From DATARH01 sp963734125 (GTDB taxonomy: Bacteria > Pseudomonadota > Alphaproteobacteria > ATCC43930 > CGMCC-115725): a stretch of DNA of 64,000 nt. The stretch spans positions 1-64,000 of the forward strand of contig CAVTGB010000086.1 in the NCBI GenBank assembly GCA_963734125.1, in the 5' to 3' direction. Positions 35,378-43,357 of the stretch are shown piece after piece. The position numbers and the translations under genes are program-made. The stretch's first letter is position 1, and the number at the start of each line of letters is the position of its first letter. The notes under the pieces are model-generated. The model was not told the DNA's origin. It was given only the letters and a program-made list of their open reading frames with translations, and ran no database searches.

Positions 35378-35502
35378 ATCGGCTCCTCGGTGAGGTTGCG
35401 GGCGCTCGATCGAAAGACAACCCGAGGCAGCTCCCGCGGGCGTGACGATAGATCGTGCCATGGCTGCCGATAGGATTACAGTGACGACGTGGAGGATGAG
35501 GC

Positions 35503-36171
35503 ATGCCGGCGCGCGCCCAGGGTTGGATCAAGTTCCGCGACCGCAAGGATGCCGGCGAGCGCCTCGCGGCGCTGCTCCTGCATCTGAAGGACCGAAATCC
35601 GGTGGCGCTCGCCCTGCCGCGCGGCGGCGTTGCGATCGGCAGCGAGATCGCCCGCGTTCTCCGGGCGCCGCTCGATGTGGTGCTGGTGCGCAAGATCGGC
35701 GTCCCGTGGCAGCCGGAACTCGCATTGGGCGCGCTGGCCGACTGCGGCGGGGGCGCGCCGGAAATCTTCATCGACGAGCGCATGGTCAGCGCTTTGGACA
35801 TACCGCCCGATTACGTGCGCGAGGAGACCCAGCGCCAGCTCGCCGAGCTCGAACGCCGGCGCCGGATCTATTGCGGCGATCGTCCGCCGGTCGAAGTCGC
35901 CGGGCGCACCGCGATCGTCGTCGATGACGGGATTGCCACCGGCGCGACGATGCGCGTGGCGTTGCGCGCGGTGCGCCGCCGTCGACCGGCCTTGTTGGTC
36001 CTAGCCGCGCCGGTCGCCGCCGCCGATACGCTCGCCGCCCTCAAGGGTGAAGCCGACGAAAGCGTCTGCGTCGCCGCGCCCCAGGGGCTCGGGGCGATCG
36101 GTTATTACTACGAGGATTTCCACCAAATGAGCGACGACGAGGTCACCGCGCTCCTGGCGCCCGGCGCATAA
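35503..36171 (+). CDS. phosphoribosyltransferase family protein
   Basis: A 222-residue type I PRTase-like protein. GGAGG lies seven bases before the ATG. Residues 33-45 (VALALPRGGVAIG) form the pyrophosphate loop region, and AIVVDDGIATGAT (about 137-149) is the PRPP-binding signature with two acidic residues. The ending YYEDFHQMSDDEV is typical of the group related to dienelactone-hydrolase-linked PRTases in bacteria, often found near stress or phosphate genes. The base or acceptor used is unknown; it does not match hpt, apt or pyrE. The next gene belongs to a compositionally foreign stretch beginning just after its stop. Confidence 0.83.
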   Translation: MPARAQGWIKFRDRKDAGERLAALLLHLKDRNPVALALPRGGVAIGSEIARVLRAPLDVVLVRKIGVPWQPELALGALADCGGGAPEIFIDERMVSALDIPPDYVREETQRQLAELERRRRIYCGDRPPVEVAGRTAIVVDDGIATGATMRVALRAVRRRRPALLVLAAPVAAADTLAALKGEADESVCVAAPQGLGAIGYYYEDFHQMSDDEVTALLAPGA

Positions 36172-37155
36172 TCACCTGTGGCGCGCGACGGATAGATGCA
36201 AAGGCCTATTCTCGCGACGTGATCCGAGGATGCTGACACGACAGAATATCTTATCTGTGACCCTGCTAATCGTAGCAGGGTTATGTGCATATGGATCAAA
36301 TGCGCAATCACCACAAAGCCCCCATACTCAATCCCAGCCACAAAGTGAAAAAAGCCAGCTGCCGACAAACAATTCGCCAATCCAGCCATCTCCGATAGTT
36401 ACTCTTCCGACTATGAAAGAAATTTCAGAAGTTATTATAAATAATATAGATACAGTGGTAAGAAGATATGAAAGCCGTCATCCCCCTCCGCCAACAGATA
36501 ATTCTGGTTGGTGGTTTAACTTCCTGTTGGTGATTTTTACTGGTGCCCTGGTCGTTGTCGGTGCCTTTCAGGGCTATTTGATTTTTTGGACTTTGAAGGC
36601 AACTACGATCGCCGCGACTGCTGCAAAACAATCTGCGGACGTTGCCGAGCTTGCGCTGACCGATCTGGAAGGGCCGTTCCTTTATCCGGTGATCGAACAC
36701 CAGGATATTTCAAGCACTCTTGGCGCCATCGCGAGGTATAACCACCCGACTAGCCCGTTTACACCACCGCGACCCGTAATATCATTTAGATTCAGAAACT
36801 ACGGACGTTCTCCAGCGCTGCCCCAAAACGTCGGCGCCGTTTTCTTTTATGGGCAACCCGCGGACGTTTATCACGATCAATTTGGCGGATTTGCCGCTGA
36901 AATGTTGATTAATGCCGGTGCAGTTACCGAGTTGCCCGTAGAACGGCGTATGATCGAAGGAATCGGCAGAGAAGAACACAAAAACATTATGGAAGGAGCG
37001 GACAAGATATATCTCAGAGGTAGTGTAACATATTTTGATATATTTGGAAATAGATACGAGCAGAGATTCTGTCTGGCTTGGAGAATAGATACCCACAGTT
37101 TCATGGCATGGGGAACAGATGACAACAGGCGAAGGCGCCTCCCAACCTAGCGAAG
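36172..37155. mobile_element. low-GC island of about 1 kb (insertion)
   Basis: Between the phosphoribosyltransferase stop and the luciferase-like gene the composition falls sharply, with many runs of A and T (for example ATTTCAGAAGTTATTATAA) unlike the flanks. One gene of unknown function fills it. The right edge coincides with the point where the luciferase-like protein loses family similarity. No terminal repeats, integrase or transposase are visible, so the mechanism of arrival is unknown. Confidence 0.55.
36230..37150 (+). CDS. membrane protein of unknown function in a low-GC island
   Basis: A 306-residue protein, codon use AT-rich unlike its neighbours. Predicted parts: signal peptide or first helix MLTRQNILSVTLLIVAGLCAYGSNAQ; a Gln/Pro/Ser-rich linker; a membrane helix at about 95-118 (FNFLLVIFTGALVVVGAFQGYLIFW); an Ala-rich helix with the pattern TAAKQSADVAELALTDLEGPFL; then a beta-rich domain with ISFRFRNYGRSPALPQNVG. 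The Ala-rich helix followed by an F-x-NYGxSPA strand recalls a widespread group of uncharacterised proteobacterial membrane proteins. No function is proposed. Its 3' part overlaps the extended luciferase-like gene on the other strand by about 370 bases. Confidence 0.7.
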   Translation: MLTRQNILSVTLLIVAGLCAYGSNAQSPQSPHTQSQPQSEKSQLPTNNSPIQPSPIVTLPTMKEISEVIINNIDTVVRRYESRHPPPPTDNSGWWFNFLLVIFTGALVVVGAFQGYLIFWTLKATTIAATAAKQSADVAELALTDLEGPFLYPVIEHQDISSTLGAIARYNHPTSPFTPPRPVISFRFRNYGRSPALPQNVGAVFFYGQPADVYHDQFGGFAAEMLINAGAVTELPVERRMIEGIGREEHKNIMEGADKIYLRGSVTYFDIFGNRYEQRFCLAWRIDTHSFMAWGTDDNRRRRLPT

Positions 37156-38197
37156 GATTACTTGGCCGCTGCGGCCAGCCGGGCTTATCGGCGAAGGCAG
37201 GCATGATGTCGCGGGCGAAGCGGCGGATGTTGGCGATCGAGCCGCCGAAATTGACGATGACGTATTCGACGCCGCCGGCGCGCAGCGCCTCGAGCTTGCG
37301 GGCGATCTGATCGGGGGTGCCGAAGACCGCGGTCTCGTCGCAATGGTGGCGGATCGCCTTCTCGTCGTGACGGGCGAAGCGTTCGCGCTCGTCGCCCGGC
37401 CGCTCGGCCAGCTTGTTGATCCGCAAGTGGCCCTGGAAGCGCCGGACATAGGCCGCTTCCAGCTCCTCGGGCGTGTCGGCGAAATGGACGGCGCGGGCGA
37501 CGCCGACCTGCATCGGGTCGAAGGCGCGGCCGCGGGCTTCCCCATCGGCTTTGAACTGGGCGACCCAGCGCAGCACGTCTTCAGCCAGGTCATGCTGGCC
37601 GAGCAGCATGTTGTAGCCGCGCGTCGCGACCTGGCGCACCGAGCGCTCGCTGCCGGCGCCCATCCAGAACGGCGGGTGCGGGCGCTGCGCGGTCGGCGGC
37701 TCGACGACGATGTTGTCGTACTGCCAATAATGCCCGCGATGCGAAAACGGCGCATCCGAGACGAAGGCCTTGGTGATGACCTCCATCGCCTCGTCGAAGC
37801 GCTGGTCGGCCTCCTCCATCGCCACGCAGAACCCGGCGAACTCGTTGTAGCGGTAGCCCTTGCCGATGCCGAAATCGAGCCGTCCGCCGGAGAGGAGGTC
37901 CAAGGTCGCGGCCTGCTCGGCGAGGAGCACGGGATTATGCCAGGGCAAGACCAGAACCGCCGTTCCGAGGCGCAGGGTCGAGGTGCGCGCGCCCAGCCAA
38001 GTCAAGAGGTTGAGGCTCGCCGACACCTGGCCGAACCCGGTGAAATGGTGCTCGACGACAAAGGTGCTGTGAAAGCCGAGGGCCTCGGCTTCGACATTGT
38101 TCTCGATCCACTCGCGGAAGCCCTGGCTGCTGTCGGTCAATTCCGCCCCGGGCGCAGGGCGACGCGCCTGCGCGCTGCCGAAGAGTCCAAACCACAT
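36782..38197 (-). CDS. LLM class (luciferase-like) flavin-dependent monooxygenase with aberrant C-terminal extension
   Basis: Residues 1 to about 350 form a normal bacterial luciferase-family TIM barrel using reduced FMN: VVEHHFTGFGQVSASLNLLTWLGARTST, HNPVLLAEQAATLDLLSGGRLDFGIGKGY, and the end FARDIMPAFADKP. The ATG at 38197 has GGGAG six bases upstream. After about residue 350 (near 37145) the frame runs on for roughly 120 residues, antisense to the low-GC island gene, with sequence unlike the family. The simplest reading is that the native stop codon was lost when the island inserted. The core may still fold. A palindromic repeat separates it from gloA upstream. Confidence 0.85.
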   Translation of the reverse strand: MWFGLFGSAQARRPAPGAELTDSSQGFREWIENNVEAEALGFHSTFVVEHHFTGFGQVSASLNLLTWLGARTSTLRLGTAVLVLPWHNPVLLAEQAATLDLLSGGRLDFGIGKGYRYNEFAGFCVAMEEADQRFDEAMEVITKAFVSDAPFSHRGHYWQYDNIVVEPPTAQRPHPPFWMGAGSERSVRQVATRGYNMLLGQHDLAEDVLRWVAQFKADGEARGRAFDPMQVGVARAVHFADTPEELEAAYVRRFQGHLRINKLAERPGDERERFARHDEKAIRHHCDETAVFGTPDQIARKLEALRAGGVEYVIVNFGGSIANIRRFARDIMPAFADKPGWPQRPSNPSLGWEAPSPVVICSPCHETVGIYSPSQTESLLVSISKYIKICYTTSEIYLVRSFHNVFVFFSADSFDHTPFYGQLGNCTGINQHFSGKSAKLIVINVRGLPIKENGADVLGQRWRTSVVSESK

Positions 38198-38241
38198 TAC
38201 GTTCTCCCGCCGTCCTCTCAACAACGCACGATAAAATCATG

Positions 38242-38321
38242 TGTTCCCGGCGAAGGCCGGGACCCATTGATCCGCGCCTCAGACGGATGGCAAATGGATC
38301 CCGGCCTGCGCCGGGATCACA
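38242..38321. repeat. dispersed palindromic repeat (TGTTCCCGGCGAAGGCCGGGA family)
   Basis: TGTTCCCGGCGAAGGCCGGGACCCATT at the left is matched by the inverted AATGGATCCCGGCCTGCGCCGGGATCACA at the right, each arm itself a hairpin (CCCGGC/GCCGGG). It lies in the gap between gloA and the luciferase-like gene and may shape the mRNA end of the lpxB-gloA unit. The family is common in alphaproteobacterial genomes (general knowledge). Confidence 0.75.
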
Positions 38322-38338
38322 AGATAGCTCAAGTGGTG

Positions 38339-38773
38339 CTAACTGCGCTGCACCAGTTCGATGCGGTAATTATCGGGGTCTTCGATAAAGGCGATGACCG
38401 AGCCGCCATGCGCCATCGGCCCGGCCGGGCGCGGGATCTTGACCCCGGAGGCGGCGAGCGCTTCGCAGGCTTTGTAAACGTCGGGCACGCCGATCGCGAG
38501 ATGGCCGAAGGCGCTGCCGAGCGCATAGGGCTCGGCCTGATCCCAGTTGTGGGTCAATTCGATCACCGTCGAATCGGTCTCATCGCCATAGCCGACAAAG
38601 GCGAGGGTGAACTTGCCGGTCGGGTAATCGCGCTTCCGAAGCAGCTTCATGCCGAGGAGTTCGGTGTAGAAATGCAGCGATTTGTCGAGGTCCCTGACCC
38701 GGAGCATCGTGTGGAGGAGGCGGGCTTTGCCCGGTTCTACGGCGGTCTTGGTTGCGGTGTCGGTCATCGTCAT
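38339..38773 (-). CDS. gloA: lactoylglutathione lyase (glyoxalase I)
   Basis: A 144-residue glyoxalase I, which turns the methylglyoxal-glutathione hemithioacetal into S-lactoylglutathione. All four metal ligands are present by alignment: His21 (LLHTMLRV), Glu72 (TVIELTH), His91 (FGHLAIGV) and Glu139 (YRIELVQ). Family blocks SLHFYTELLGMKLLRKRDYP and GRRAP-like glutathione contacts match GloA. The short form without insertions is the nickel/cobalt-type found in bacteria. The ATG at 38773 overlaps the lpxB stop (ATGA), so it is translationally coupled to the lipid A operon, an unusual place for it. Confidence 0.92.
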   Translation of the reverse strand: MTMTDTATKTAVEPGKARLLHTMLRVRDLDKSLHFYTELLGMKLLRKRDYPTGKFTLAFVGYGDETDSTVIELTHNWDQAEPYALGSAFGHLAIGVPDVYKACEALAASGVKIPRPAGPMAHGGSVIAFIEDPDNYRIELVQRS

Positions 38774-40014
38774 GACGGGGTCACTCCTTCGCGTTGCGGC
38801 GCTATGGGCGCCTTCGGGCAATCTCCAACGGGGTCCTCGCGGCGCGCGGCGAGGATCGCCAGGATCCGGTCGGCGGCGGCGCGGCTCGGCGATAGGCCGC
38901 CGGCGCAGAGCCGCTGCACTGCCTCATCATAACCCTCGAGGTGGGCGCTGCGAACCCGTTCGTCGCCGATGAGCGCGGCGAGCGTCGCGGCGAGCGGCTC
39001 GGGCGCGCAGGCGCCGCGCAAATGCTCCGGAACGAGCAGCCGGCCGAGCAGCAGGTTTATGAGATTGACCTGGCGCACCTTGAGGATGCGGTCGAGCAGC
39101 ATCTCGGTCAGCGGGTTGAGGCGATAAGCGACCGCCATCGGCACACGCGCAATCGCCAATTCGAGCGCTACCGTCCCCGAGGCGGCGAGCGCGGCGCGGC
39201 TCGCGGCAAAGGCGTCGTATTTGGCGGCGCTGCCGCGCAGCTCGATCGGCCGGCCTGGCCAGTCATGCACGCCCGTTGACACCTCGTCCGCTACCGTCGC
39301 GACGGTCGGCACAGCGACGCGGAACGGGCCAACGATCGTCTCCAGGAGGCGCAGCGCCGCGCCGAAGACCGGCACGAGCCGGCGCACCTCGCCGCCGCGG
39401 CTTCCCGGCAGGACGCTCAGCACCAGTTCGTCGGCGGCGATCCCGTGCGCCGCGCGAAACCGTGGGCCATCGCCCTTGTCGGCGCCGCTCTCGAGGACCG
39501 GGTGGCCAACATAGCTGGCGGCAAGGCCGACGGCCTCGAAATACGGCGGCTCGAACGGCAGGAGCGTCAGGAGGTGATCGTACCACCGCGCCATCCGGCG
39601 GGCGCGGCCGGCGCGCCAGGCCCACACCATCGGCGCGACGTAATGGATGAGGGGCAAAGTCTCGCCATGCCGGCGCAGCCGCTGGGCGATGCGCCAGCTG
39701 AAGCCGGAGCTGTCGATCGTGATGACGGCGTCAGGTTGGTCTCTGCGGATCGCGGCTACGGTTTCGCGCACCCGGCGGAGGATCAAGGGCGCTCGCGGCA
39801 GTACCTCGCCGACCCCGACGACGGCCAAATCGGCAAGCGAGACGAGGCTGTGGAGGCCCTGCGTCGCCATCGCCTCGCCGCCGATCCCGGCGATCCGCAG
39901 GCGGCCGCCAGTGCGCTCGCGCAAGGCGGCGATCAGCGCCCCACCCAAGACGTCCCCCGAGGGCTCGCCGGCGATAATGTAGAGGAACGGCGCGGCCTCG
40001 CCCGCCGGGCTCAT
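38770..40014 (-). CDS. lpxB: lipid-A-disaccharide synthase LpxB
   Basis: A 414-residue GT19 glycosyltransferase that joins UDP-2,3-diacylglucosamine and 2,3-diacylglucosamine-1-phosphate into lipid A disaccharide at the inner membrane. Family blocks are YIIAGEPSGDVLGGALI, VVGVGEVLPR, YVAPMVWAWRAGRARRMAR, VGHPVLE, LPGSRGGEVRRL, ALAASGTVALELAIARVPMAVAYR and VPEHLRG. Length is slightly above the usual 380-395 owing to a short C-terminal tail. It overlaps lpxI upstream and gloA downstream by ATGA junctions, so all three are tightly coupled. Confidence 0.95.
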   Translation of the reverse strand: MSPAGEAAPFLYIIAGEPSGDVLGGALIAALRERTGGRLRIAGIGGEAMATQGLHSLVSLADLAVVGVGEVLPRAPLILRRVRETVAAIRRDQPDAVITIDSSGFSWRIAQRLRRHGETLPLIHYVAPMVWAWRAGRARRMARWYDHLLTLLPFEPPYFEAVGLAASYVGHPVLESGADKGDGPRFRAAHGIAADELVLSVLPGSRGGEVRRLVPVFGAALRLLETIVGPFRVAVPTVATVADEVSTGVHDWPGRPIELRGSAAKYDAFAASRAALAASGTVALELAIARVPMAVAYRLNPLTEMLLDRILKVRQVNLINLLLGRLLVPEHLRGACAPEPLAATLAALIGDERVRSAHLEGYDEAVQRLCAGGLSPSRAAADRILAILAARREDPVGDCPKAPIAPQREGVTPS

Positions 40015-40856
40015 GGTGCGCGGATTCCGACCACGAAAATACCGGCCTTATCGGCCAGGCGAATGACCTCGTCGCGGTCGAGGACGAGGGTGGCTCCGGC
40101 TTGCGCCGCAATGCCGCGCAGCCCCGTTTCGGCGGCGAGGATCACGGTTTGCGGCCCAATCACCGGACGGTCGGCGCGCTTTTCCTGGCCCGGCTTCTCG
40201 ACCTTGACGAGCACTCCGCCCGGGCCGTCGCGGCGCAACAGAGCGCAGCGGCGCAACAAACCGTCAGTGCCCTCGATCGCCTCGACCCCGAGGACAAGCC
40301 CCTGCTGGACGATGACCGCCTGGCCGATGTCGAGCGCGCCGATCGCCCGCGCGAGGCGCACGCCGTGGGCGATATCGGCGTCGGCGTCGGCATCCGGCCA
40401 GAGCCGGCCGAGCGGCCCCTCGGGCAACTCCGCCCGCTGGAGTAATTGATCGGCGCCGATGACGCGAAAGCCCTCGCGCTCGAGTTCCTTGACGATCGCG
40501 CCGAGAAGCCCGTCGTCGCCGAGCGCGCGATAGCCGACCCGGGCCAGGAACTTGGCGGCCCGCCAGTCCGGCCGCAGCGAGGAGAGCGAGGGACGGTGCA
40601 CCCCGCCGGCGAGCACCAGTTCGCCGACCGCGTTGGCGCGCAACAGGTCCAGTCCCTTCGCTCCGGCGCCGATGCGGCACCAGGCATGCGGGACGGTCTC
40701 GACCGCGGCGCGGTCGGCTTCCCCCTCTAGCGCCAGCACAAACACCTCGCGCCCGGCGGCGCGGCAGCTTTCGATCACCCGGCGCGGTAACCCTCCGCTG
40801 CCGGCGATGATGCCCAATGGACCTTCGGGCTGAGCTTGGAGCGGGCTTTCCGCCAT
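40011..40856 (-). CDS. lpxI: UDP-2,3-diacylglucosamine diphosphatase LpxI
   Basis: A 281-residue enzyme that cleaves UDP-2,3-diacylglucosamine to lipid X, replacing LpxH in alphaproteobacteria. The ATG at 40856 has GAAGG seven bases upstream; an ATG 42 bases earlier would overlap the previous gene. Blocks LGIIAGSGGLPRRVIESCRAAGR, LVLAGGVHRPSL, GDDGLLGAIVKELEREGFRVIGA, QAVIVQQGLVLGVEAIEGTDGLLRR and the acidic/lysine region VLVKVEKPGQEKRADRPVIGP, with the catalytic Asp, are typical. It is separated from lpxA by two foreign-looking genes, whereas the two are usually adjacent. Confidence 0.95.
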   Translation of the reverse strand: MAESPLQAQPEGPLGIIAGSGGLPRRVIESCRAAGREVFVLALEGEADRAAVETVPHAWCRIGAGAKGLDLLRANAVGELVLAGGVHRPSLSSLRPDWRAAKFLARVGYRALGDDGLLGAIVKELEREGFRVIGADQLLQRAELPEGPLGRLWPDADADADIAHGVRLARAIGALDIGQAVIVQQGLVLGVEAIEGTDGLLRRCALLRRDGPGGVLVKVEKPGQEKRADRPVIGPQTVILAAETGLRGIAAQAGATLVLDRDEVIRLADKAGIFVVGIRAP

Positions 40857-40879
40857 TAGGCGACCTTCGGCCTGCGTCC

Positions 40880-41377
40880 TCACGGGATACCCCGGCAACT
40901 CATGTCGTGCTGTTGATGGTCAAACTGCGCGATTGCTGCCCGCTGATCGGCCGGCAAGGACGACTCCCGGCCGCTCATCGGTGTCCAGTAGGTCAGCATA
41001 ATGGTGCCGGTTTCACCTTGGGCGGTGCGATACTGCATCGTTATTTCAATGCTCTTAGCTTCGTCGGCGTTGTCCTTGTCGCCGGGTTCCGGCCCTGAAA
41101 TCCATGTCGGAATAACCGTGATTGGCCGCGACGTGTCGAAAATGGCGGTCTGCCCTTTTTCCCTGAGCGCGTTGATCTGCTCGTAAGTGTCTTTTGTTGG
41201 GTACACAACAAGCGACATGCCGACGCGCCATTGCGCGACGGGGCCTGTCGCGACGAGCTGGCCGTGAGGGGCTTTATCCACGGCCATGACGCCAGACCAG
41301 CAATCATTCGGCACCTGGGCCTCAGCCTGCGCGGTCAGGGGGTACAGCAGCAGGGCAGATGCCAGGGCGAGGCGCAT
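40880..41377 (-). CDS. small exported protein of unknown function inserted in the lpx cluster
   Basis: A 165-residue protein; the ATG at 41377 begins a clear signal peptide MRLALASALLLYPLTAQAEAQ (cut near residue 19-21). The mature domain, about 145 residues, has three cysteines (NDCWSG; HDMSCRG near the end among them) and beta-rich segments (WRVGMSLVVYPTKDTYEQ, SIEITMQYRTAQGETGTIML). I do not recognise the family. Composition is less GC-rich than the neighbouring lpx genes. It ends 23 bases before lpxI and starts ten bases after the next inserted gene, so it may be carried in the lipid A transcript. Confidence 0.62.
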   Translation of the reverse strand: MRLALASALLLYPLTAQAEAQVPNDCWSGVMAVDKAPHGQLVATGPVAQWRVGMSLVVYPTKDTYEQINALREKGQTAIFDTSRPITVIPTWISGPEPGDKDNADEAKSIEITMQYRTAQGETGTIMLTYWTPMSGRESSLPADQRAAIAQFDHQQHDMSCRGIP

Positions 41378-41387
41378 CGCGCGAGAC

Positions 41388-41993
41388 CTACTCAGGCCCA
41401 CCGTTTTGAGGGGGCCAAATTGGCAATCCGGGTCCATTTGAGCCGGGAAAACACCACCCCATAGCGGTCACGCTGTTCATTACTTCGCATATCAATTCAG
41501 CGACCGCTTTTTGCATCTGCTTTAAATACGCAATGTCCATAGGTGTCTGAAACACCTGATTCTTTGTGTTGACGAAGAAGGGGAGGGATCGCCCTTGAGC
41601 GTCGGGCACTCGCCAAGAGCCATGACAAATAACATTTCGAATTGCAGCTGCTTCGCGAAGCGATTCCAACAAATCGTCGAGATTTGTGGTTCTTGCAGAG
41701 CCATTATCTCGTACCGCCTTACCATAGGAATTAATTAAACCGCCGAGGCGATCACTCAACGCCTTCTCCAAAGTCTTTATCCATTTATCCAACGCCGCCT
41801 GTTCTTCATCCGGCGATACATGGCGCGTACCCGTAGACGCGAAGATAGCCTTTGCGAGGGTGTCTTCTAGAAATCCGAACGTCGCCACTGTGCGGCCGAG
41901 CGCTTCCCAAAATTCCGGGGCGTGTTTGTGCGTGGGAAAATCGACAGGCAATTTTTCTTTGTTCACCAGGTATACCGTCGCACCCTCCGTCAT
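41388..41993 (-). CDS. uncharacterised protein with a HEPN-like RNxxxH motif
   Basis: A 201-residue, mostly helical soluble protein, markedly AT-richer than its neighbours. The N terminus has FWEALGRTVATFGFLEDTLAKAIFAS; the middle has long amphipathic helices (LDKWIKTLEKALSDRLGGLINSYGKAV). Residues 119-124 read RNVICH followed by GSW, the R-N-x3-H pattern of HEPN domains, many of which are RNA-cutting toxins or abortive-infection proteins. A catalytic role is inferred only from that motif; non-toxic HEPN-fold proteins also exist. It lies between lpxA and lpxI, with no partner antitoxin gene recognised unless the small exported protein next to it is one, which is unlikely. Confidence 0.62.
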   Translation of the reverse strand: MTEGATVYLVNKEKLPVDFPTHKHAPEFWEALGRTVATFGFLEDTLAKAIFASTGTRHVSPDEEQAALDKWIKTLEKALSDRLGGLINSYGKAVRDNGSARTTNLDDLLESLREAAAIRNVICHGSWRVPDAQGRSLPFFVNTKNQVFQTPMDIAYLKQMQKAVAELICEVMNSVTAMGWCFPGSNGPGLPIWPPQNGGPE

Positions 41994-42079
41994 AAATACC
42001 CAAACTCCATTAGCCCCTTTCGGCCCCCTCGTCAGCCGCCCCCGCTCCCGGGGTCTGACCGGGTGCCGAAACCTCGGCG

Positions 42080-42880
42080 TCAGCTGCCATTCGGCCCTTT
42101 CGGCTGGCAGATCGCGCGGCTCGAATTGGCGCGGATGAAGGCGATCAGGTCATCGACCGGGCCGATCCCGGCGAAGCGCTCGGCTGTCTCGGCGACGCGG
42201 TCGTTAAAGGTCCCATCATCCGAGAACAGAAACTGATAGGCGCTGCGCAGCCCCTGGATATCATCACGGCTGAAGCCGCGGCGCTGCATGCCGACGATGT
42301 TGAGGCCAGTGAGGCGCGCGCGGTCGCCGATCACCACGCCGTACGGAATGACGTCGCGCTCGACCCCGGACATGCCGCCGACCATCGCGTGCCGGCCGAT
42401 GCGCACGAACTGGTGCACCGCCGAGAGCCCGCCGAGGATCGCATGATCCTCAATCACGACATGCCCGCCGAGCGTTGCGTTGTTGACGAGGATGACGTGG
42501 TCGCCGATCTGGCAGTCATGCGCGACATGCGCTCCGACCATCAGGAGGCAATGATTGCCGACCCGCGTCACCATGCCGCCGCCCTCGGTGCCGGGGTTGA
42601 TCGTTACGTGCTCGCGGATCGTATTGTCATGGCCGATCTCGAGCGAAGAGGGCTCACCCCTGTATTTCAAATCCTGCGTCTCGAAGCCGATCGAGGCGAA
42701 CGGGAAGATGCGCGTCCGCTCGCCGATCGTCGTGCGCCCGTCGATCACGACGTGCGAGGCGAGTCTCACCCCGGCGCCGAGCACGACATGCTCGCCGATC
42801 ACGCAGTAAGGACCGATCTCGACATCGCCCGCCAATGACGCGCCGGGCGTCACGATCGCGCTCGGGTGAATCTGCGGCAT
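42080..42880 (-). CDS. lpxA: UDP-N-acetylglucosamine acyltransferase LpxA
   Basis: A 266-residue left-handed parallel beta-helix acyltransferase that adds 3-hydroxyacyl from ACP to UDP-GlcNAc, the first step of lipid A synthesis. Hexapeptide repeats begin with IHPSAIVTPGASLAGDVEIGPYCVIG. The catalytic His lies in MVGAHVAHDCQIG, and the UDP-GlcNAc region NIVGMQRRGFSRDDIQGLRSAY is conserved. The gene starts six bases after fabZ, in the order lpxD-fabZ-lpxA. Its end (SSRAICQPKG) matches relatives, so the inserted genes downstream did not truncate it. Confidence 0.95.
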   Translation of the reverse strand: MPQIHPSAIVTPGASLAGDVEIGPYCVIGEHVVLGAGVRLASHVVIDGRTTIGERTRIFPFASIGFETQDLKYRGEPSSLEIGHDNTIREHVTINPGTEGGGMVTRVGNHCLLMVGAHVAHDCQIGDHVILVNNATLGGHVVIEDHAILGGLSAVHQFVRIGRHAMVGGMSGVERDVIPYGVVIGDRARLTGLNIVGMQRRGFSRDDIQGLRSAYQFLFSDDGTFNDRVAETAERFAGIGPVDDLIAFIRANSSRAICQPKGPNGS

Positions 42881-42886
42881 CAGGGG

Positions 42887-43357
42887 CTAGTCGCTCATGA
42901 TCATCGCGGCAAACACCGCTTCGGCCATCAAGCGGCCGCTGACCTCGGCGCGGCCTTCGAATTTCCAGACATTGCCGCGGTGGCGCTGCTTGGTGACGCG
43001 CACCTCAAGACAATCACCGGGAACTACCGGCCGACGAAAGCGCGCGTTGTCGACGCTCATGAAGTAGACGAGCTTGCCCTCGGCCTCGCGCCCGAGGGTG
43101 TGGACGACGAGGACGGCCGCGGTCTGCGCCATCGCCTCGATGATCAAGACGCCCGGCATCACCGGACGGGAGGGGAAATGACCCTGGAAATAGTATTCGT
43201 CGATCGAGACATTCTTGATGCCGGTCGCCTGCTTGTTCGCGACCACATCGACGACCTTGTCGATCATCAGAAAGGGATGGCGGTGCGGGATCATTTCCAT
43301 GATTCGCTGACGATCGAGCTCAGGCGACCGCTCGTCGGCGCAAGCCGGATCGATCAT
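42887..43357 (-). CDS. fabZ: 3-hydroxyacyl-ACP dehydratase FabZ
   Basis: A 156-residue hot-dog fold dehydratase that removes water from 3-hydroxyacyl-ACP in fatty acid elongation and competes with LpxA/LpxD for hydroxyacyl-ACP. The active-site His25 is in IPHRHPFLMIDKV and the Glu in MPGVLIIEAMAQTA. The central helix and FQGHFPSRPVMPG are typical. The ATG at 43357 overlaps the lpxD stop (ATGA), fixing the start; an upstream frame inside lpxD is rejected. Part of the envelope operon. Confidence 0.95.
   Translation of the reverse strand: MIDPACADERSPELDRQRIMEMIPHRHPFLMIDKVVDVVANKQATGIKNVSIDEYYFQGHFPSRPVMPGVLIIEAMAQTAAVLVVHTLGREAEGKLVYFMSVDNARFRRPVVPGDCLEVRVTKQRHRGNVWKFEGRAEVSGRLMAEAVFAAMIMSD

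Noticed and set aside
34058..35461. ATG 35461 as the MFS start
   Set aside because: The 28 extra residues are non-hydrophobic and non-family; the TTG at 35377 has a far better ribosome site.
36782..37145. The last ~120 residues of the luciferase-like frame as a real domain
   Set aside because: They are antisense to the island gene, lack family similarity and follow the normal family ending.
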